A DNA stretch of 64,000 bases, taken from positions 15,465 through 79,464 of the forward strand of contig DCHS01000002.1 of NCBI GenBank assembly GCA_002314875.1, in the 5' to 3' direction. The position numbers and the translations under genes were made by a program. Source of the stretch: Prevotellaceae bacterium UBA1746. Lineage in GTDB: Bacteria > Bacteroidota > Bacteroidia > Bacteroidales > Bacteroidaceae. Numbering within the stretch: position 1 is the first letter of the stretch; each line of letters begins with the position of its first letter. The notes beneath the pieces are model-generated. The model was given only the letters and a program-made list of their open reading frames with translations. It had not been told where the DNA came from and ran no database searches. Positions 61,633 to 64,000 of the stretch are shown here, one piece after another.

Positions 61633-63186
61633 TTAGTTGATAATCACTTCAAGAGCACCGGGGAGGGTACGTTCGATGCCGTCAGGACCAATAGCGCGTA
61701 CAGAACTGATGTAGAAACGTTTACCCTTGCTGAGGGTACGGATAAGCTCACGCTGAGGTTCGGTGAAACTTGCTCCGTTGGACTTTTCAGGACGAACATT
61801 ACCCATACGATCAAAGAATACACACTCGAAGGAGAGAACCTTGAAGGGGATATTGAGAAGGCCGTCATCGATAGCAGCACCGAGGGATTTAGCTCCGATA
61901 ATGCTACCCTTGGCAATCTTACCACCCTTGAACATATCATCACCTACCTGGATGAATGCAGTAGGATCGGGAAGCTTGCGAACCTTGAAGGAGAAGGTTC
62001 CCATGTTCTGCGTCTGTCCTCCGACAACACCGGAGATGGAGAAAGTGACTTCCTGTCCAACCTTTGCGGGACGGGCAACATAGTGACCTTCACCCTTGGA
62101 AGTCAGGGTACCGCCTGTCATGCTGACGCTGATTTTGTCGCTGCTTACACCTGAGGCACTGACAGAAATAGGATTGTCATAACCAGCATAGAGTACGTTC
62201 ATCAGGTCAGCGGCTACAGTTGCTCCAGAGGGAGGGGCGATGACGTTGTAGTGCTGTTTGAATTCACGACGAAGGATGTCACCAGCAGCGTTGGGCATAA
62301 GGATATAACCTGTGAAATCGTATTCACCAGGACCACCAACGCGGAAGTTGTAACTACCATCAGGGGTAATCTTACGTCCATTAACATAGATTTCAGGACG
62401 CTGGGTTGTATCGACCGCCGCCATAAAGATGTGGCTGCGGAACTCATCACCAGGAAAGAGGGTTGTCTGTTCGGGGAGACAGTAAGCCTGAAGTTCGTTC
62501 ACACGGATATCCTTCAAGTCAATATTTGAAATGAGGGTGTGAAGAACCTCGTTCTCTGCTTTGCGGACATCGCTCTGGAGTTTAGAGAGCATGGTGATGG
62601 CTGCAATAGCAGGCATTGTCTCAAACATATATTCTTCCCACTTCTTATCACGGTTTTCAGCAGTGCTGGGGACCTCAGTTGAAAGATTGGAGGTAATGAT
62701 GGCCTGCTGACGAGGATCTGTGACGTACTGGACAATGAACTTACGATATTCGTTGATCTTTTCGTAAAGATGCTTGCCATGCTTCTTGGGATGGTTGAGC
62801 ATTACAGCGTCTGAAGCATTCAAATCATCCTTGTTTTCCAGTGCATTGGGATCGCCTTTCTTACCGTCTGCCTCGCGTGCAATCAGCAGTTTGAGTTGCT
62901 CGGCATAACTGCAGAGGGAGTCAGAATTTTCCTTGACGGCCTTGGCCTTTTCAAACCAGGGACCGACCTTAGAAGGATTCACCTTCATCTGCTCGGCGAA
63001 GTCTTTATATAATTCCTGATTCTCCTGATTGGCATTCGTCGTACTGCGCACAAGGCTGTCGCTGACAATTGTCAAGCCCTTGAGCACATCCGAGGATACG
63101 TTCAGCGCCAACATAGCGGTCAACACCACATACATGAGGTTGATCATCTTTTGACGAGGAGAAACCGGATTTTTCTTTGTTGCCAT
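61633..63186 (-). CDS. gldM: T9SS motor/trans-periplasmic protein GldM/PorM
   Basis: GldM forms with GldL the proton-driven motor and spans the periplasm to the GldK-GldN ring. The 517-residue protein starts MATKKNPVSPRQKMINLMYVVLTAMLALNVSSDVL, the conserved cytoplasmic tail and single membrane helix (about 18-35), followed by the helical and three beta periplasmic domains (e.g. ETMPAIAAITMLSKLQSDVRKAENEVL and GPGEYDFTGYI). Length is normal. It lies between gldL (stop 63281) and gldN (start 61608). Confidence 0.96.
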   Translation of the reverse strand: MATKKNPVSPRQKMINLMYVVLTAMLALNVSSDVLKGLTIVSDSLVRSTTNANQENQELYKDFAEQMKVNPSKVGPWFEKAKAVKENSDSLCSYAEQLKLLIAREADGKKGDPNALENKDDLNASDAVMLNHPKKHGKHLYEKINEYRKFIVQYVTDPRQQAIITSNLSTEVPSTAENRDKKWEEYMFETMPAIAAITMLSKLQSDVRKAENEVLHTLISNIDLKDIRVNELQAYCLPEQTTLFPGDEFRSHIFMAAVDTTQRPEIYVNGRKITPDGSYNFRVGGPGEYDFTGYILMPNAAGDILRREFKQHYNVIAPPSGATVAADLMNVLYAGYDNPISVSASGVSSDKISVSMTGGTLTSKGEGHYVARPAKVGQEVTFSISGVVGGQTQNMGTFSFKVRKLPDPTAFIQVGDDMFKGGKIAKGSIIGAKSLGAAIDDGLLNIPFKVLSFECVFFDRMGNVRPEKSNGASFTEPQRELIRTLSKGKRFYISSVRAIGPDGIERTLPGALEVIIN

Positions 63187-63280
63187 TCTCTTAACTTTGA
63201 ATTAAGAATGATAAATTTCTATGGGTCTACGGTGTAGCACCAAATATTTTTTCCGCTAGTATTACGGGTACAACACCTAA

Positions 63281-64000
63281 TTATTCCTCTGTAGGTGCAG
63301 GTGCGGGAGCGGGAGCAGGTGCAGGAGCACTTACGACGCCCATCGGGTTGGTCATGATGGTCAACTGCTGCATCATGCGGGTATAGATCTGGTTAACTTC
63401 TTCGATCTTGGAAGCGAGCTGACGGGTCTGCTCATTGATATCCTCGATGGTCGTAACCTGACGGCTGATGCTTGCGAAGTGAAGATCGTAAACCTTGTTG
63501 ATACCAACGAGAGTGCGGTTGAGGTTCTCCATTTCCTGAGAGTCGCGGGTAAGGCGGGCACTCTGCTCGTCAACCTTGGCGAGGGTTTCGTTAAGAGTCT
63601 GGAGTTTGGTGATATATTCCTGTGTCGCATCTTCCATTTCGGGAGAGAGAACGGCCTGAGCGCGACGGAGGAGTTCGTCATTTGCCAGACGGATAATGCT
63701 AGCAAGCTTCGTTGCTTCCTGTTCAACGGTCTCAGCTCCTTCAGGACTATCATAGATACGACCGATAGCGGCTGCGGTAAGGGGATCGACGGTTTCTTCT
63801 GCACTGTGACCACCACCTGCAATTGCATTTTCTGCTGCGGCAGCAGTTGCAGCTGCCATCTCTTCAACGGTAAGTTCCTTGGCGGATACTTCGGGTGCAC
63901 CACCAACTACGCCACCGCCAATAACGGCAGGACCACCTGCTACGACGGGACCGCCAATAACGCCACCGACAACTGCGGGTGCACCACCTACGACGCCACC
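63281..64000 (-). CDS. gldL: T9SS motor protein GldL/PorL, C-terminal part (cut by window edge)
   Basis: The frame is open to base 64000, so at least 239 residues are seen and the start lies outside. GldL is the inner-membrane motor subunit that pairs with GldM; its two membrane helices at the N-terminus are beyond the edge. What is visible: a Gly/Val/Pro-rich linker (GGAPAVVGGVIGGPVVAGG and on), a helical coiled-coil part (EATKLASIIRLANDELL, TRDSQEMENLNRTLVGINKV, QVTTIEDINEQTRQLASKIEE) and a Pro/Ala tail (PAPAPAPAPAPTEE). The coiled-coil part matches the GldL C-terminal domain. Gene order L-M-N supports the call. Confidence 0.9.
   Translation of the reverse strand, partial: GGVVGGAPAVVGGVIGGPVVAGGPAVIGGGVVGGAPEVSAKELTVEEMAAATAAAAENAIAGGGHSAEETVDPLTAAAIGRIYDSPEGAETVEQEATKLASIIRLANDELLRRAQAVLSPEMEDATQEYITKLQTLNETLAKVDEQSARLTRDSQEMENLNRTLVGINKVYDLHFASISRQVTTIEDINEQTRQLASKIEEVNQIYTRMMQQLTIMTNPMGVVSAPAPAPAPAPAPTEE

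Noticed and set aside
1..64000. Insertion sequences, integrases, phage genes or attachment sites
   Set aside because: No transposase, integrase or phage-type proteins were recognised, and tRNA genes are not flanked by direct repeats that I could see.

Overview
The window is a 64 kb piece of a Bacteroidota chromosome, most likely Bacteroidales and plausibly Prevotellaceae-like. The evidence is: promoters of the Bacteroidota type (TTTG, about 19-20 bases, TAnnTTTG) before many genes; almost no purine-rich Shine-Dalgarno sequences; type IX secretion (T9SS) genes gldL-gldM-gldN at the right edge; four secreted proteins ending in a T9SS type A sorting domain that closes with KVIK; and typical Bacteroidales neighbourhoods (rimP-nusA-infB, purH-mreBCD-mrdA-rodA, pyrE-SRPBCC, surE-lpxB, cysQ-SLC13, cysC-cysD). 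The species assignment is inference.

Layout. 1-5.2 kb: rimP-nusA-infB behind a promoter and a terminator-like leader hairpin. 5.2-13.4 kb: a DUF4923-type lipoprotein, then a cell-shape and wall operon (stand-alone IMP cyclohydrolase, mreB, mreC, mreD, mrdA/PBP2, rodA, a one-TM protein). 13.3-13.4 kb: a 22-bp-period palindromic array and a bidirectional terminator. 13.5-23.4 kb: hflX (minus), type I asparaginase, an iron/cobalamin-type ABC binding protein and permease, surE, lpxB, pyrE, an SRPBCC protein, a Cys-rich lipoprotein, tRNA-Leu(UAA), a YitT-family membrane protein. 23.5-34.1 kb: an LTxxQ-type secreted protein (minus), then cysQ, an SLC13 transporter and two tandem secreted GH85 endo-beta-N-acetylglucosaminidases, with no internal terminator seen.

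34.1-53.1 kb is the accessory, secretion-rich part: a small Asn/Gly/Lys/Tyr-rich secreted protein with a long leader, a putative outer-membrane protein, a 21-bp triple repeat, a 1138-residue CotH-type protein with Big2, dockerin, cohesin-like and T9SS domains, cysD and cysC, three tandem M6 metalloproteases, a YpfJ-like zinc peptidase and tRNA-Leu(CAA). 53.2-64 kb: mannose-1-phosphate guanylyltransferase, uvrA, a C10 (streptopain-type) cysteine protease, and gldN-gldM-gldL (gldL cut by the window edge).

How it fits together. The T9SS core genes and several likely cargo proteins (GH85 enzymes, M6 proteases, CotH-type protein) lie within 40 kb. They suggest a cell that exports proteases and N-glycan-cleaving enzymes. 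Two secreted endoglycosidases sit directly behind cysQ and a sulfate-type transporter, while cysC-cysD lie 10 kb further on without cysN, so a sulfate-assimilation cluster appears to have been opened by secreted-protein genes. The most unusual items are a shared loop-less dockerin-like tail on three secreted proteins that lack the T9SS signal, the palindromic CCGCGG arrays, the rimP leader attenuator candidate, the split PurH, and a very large GldN. No CRISPR array, phage, transposase or rRNA gene was seen.
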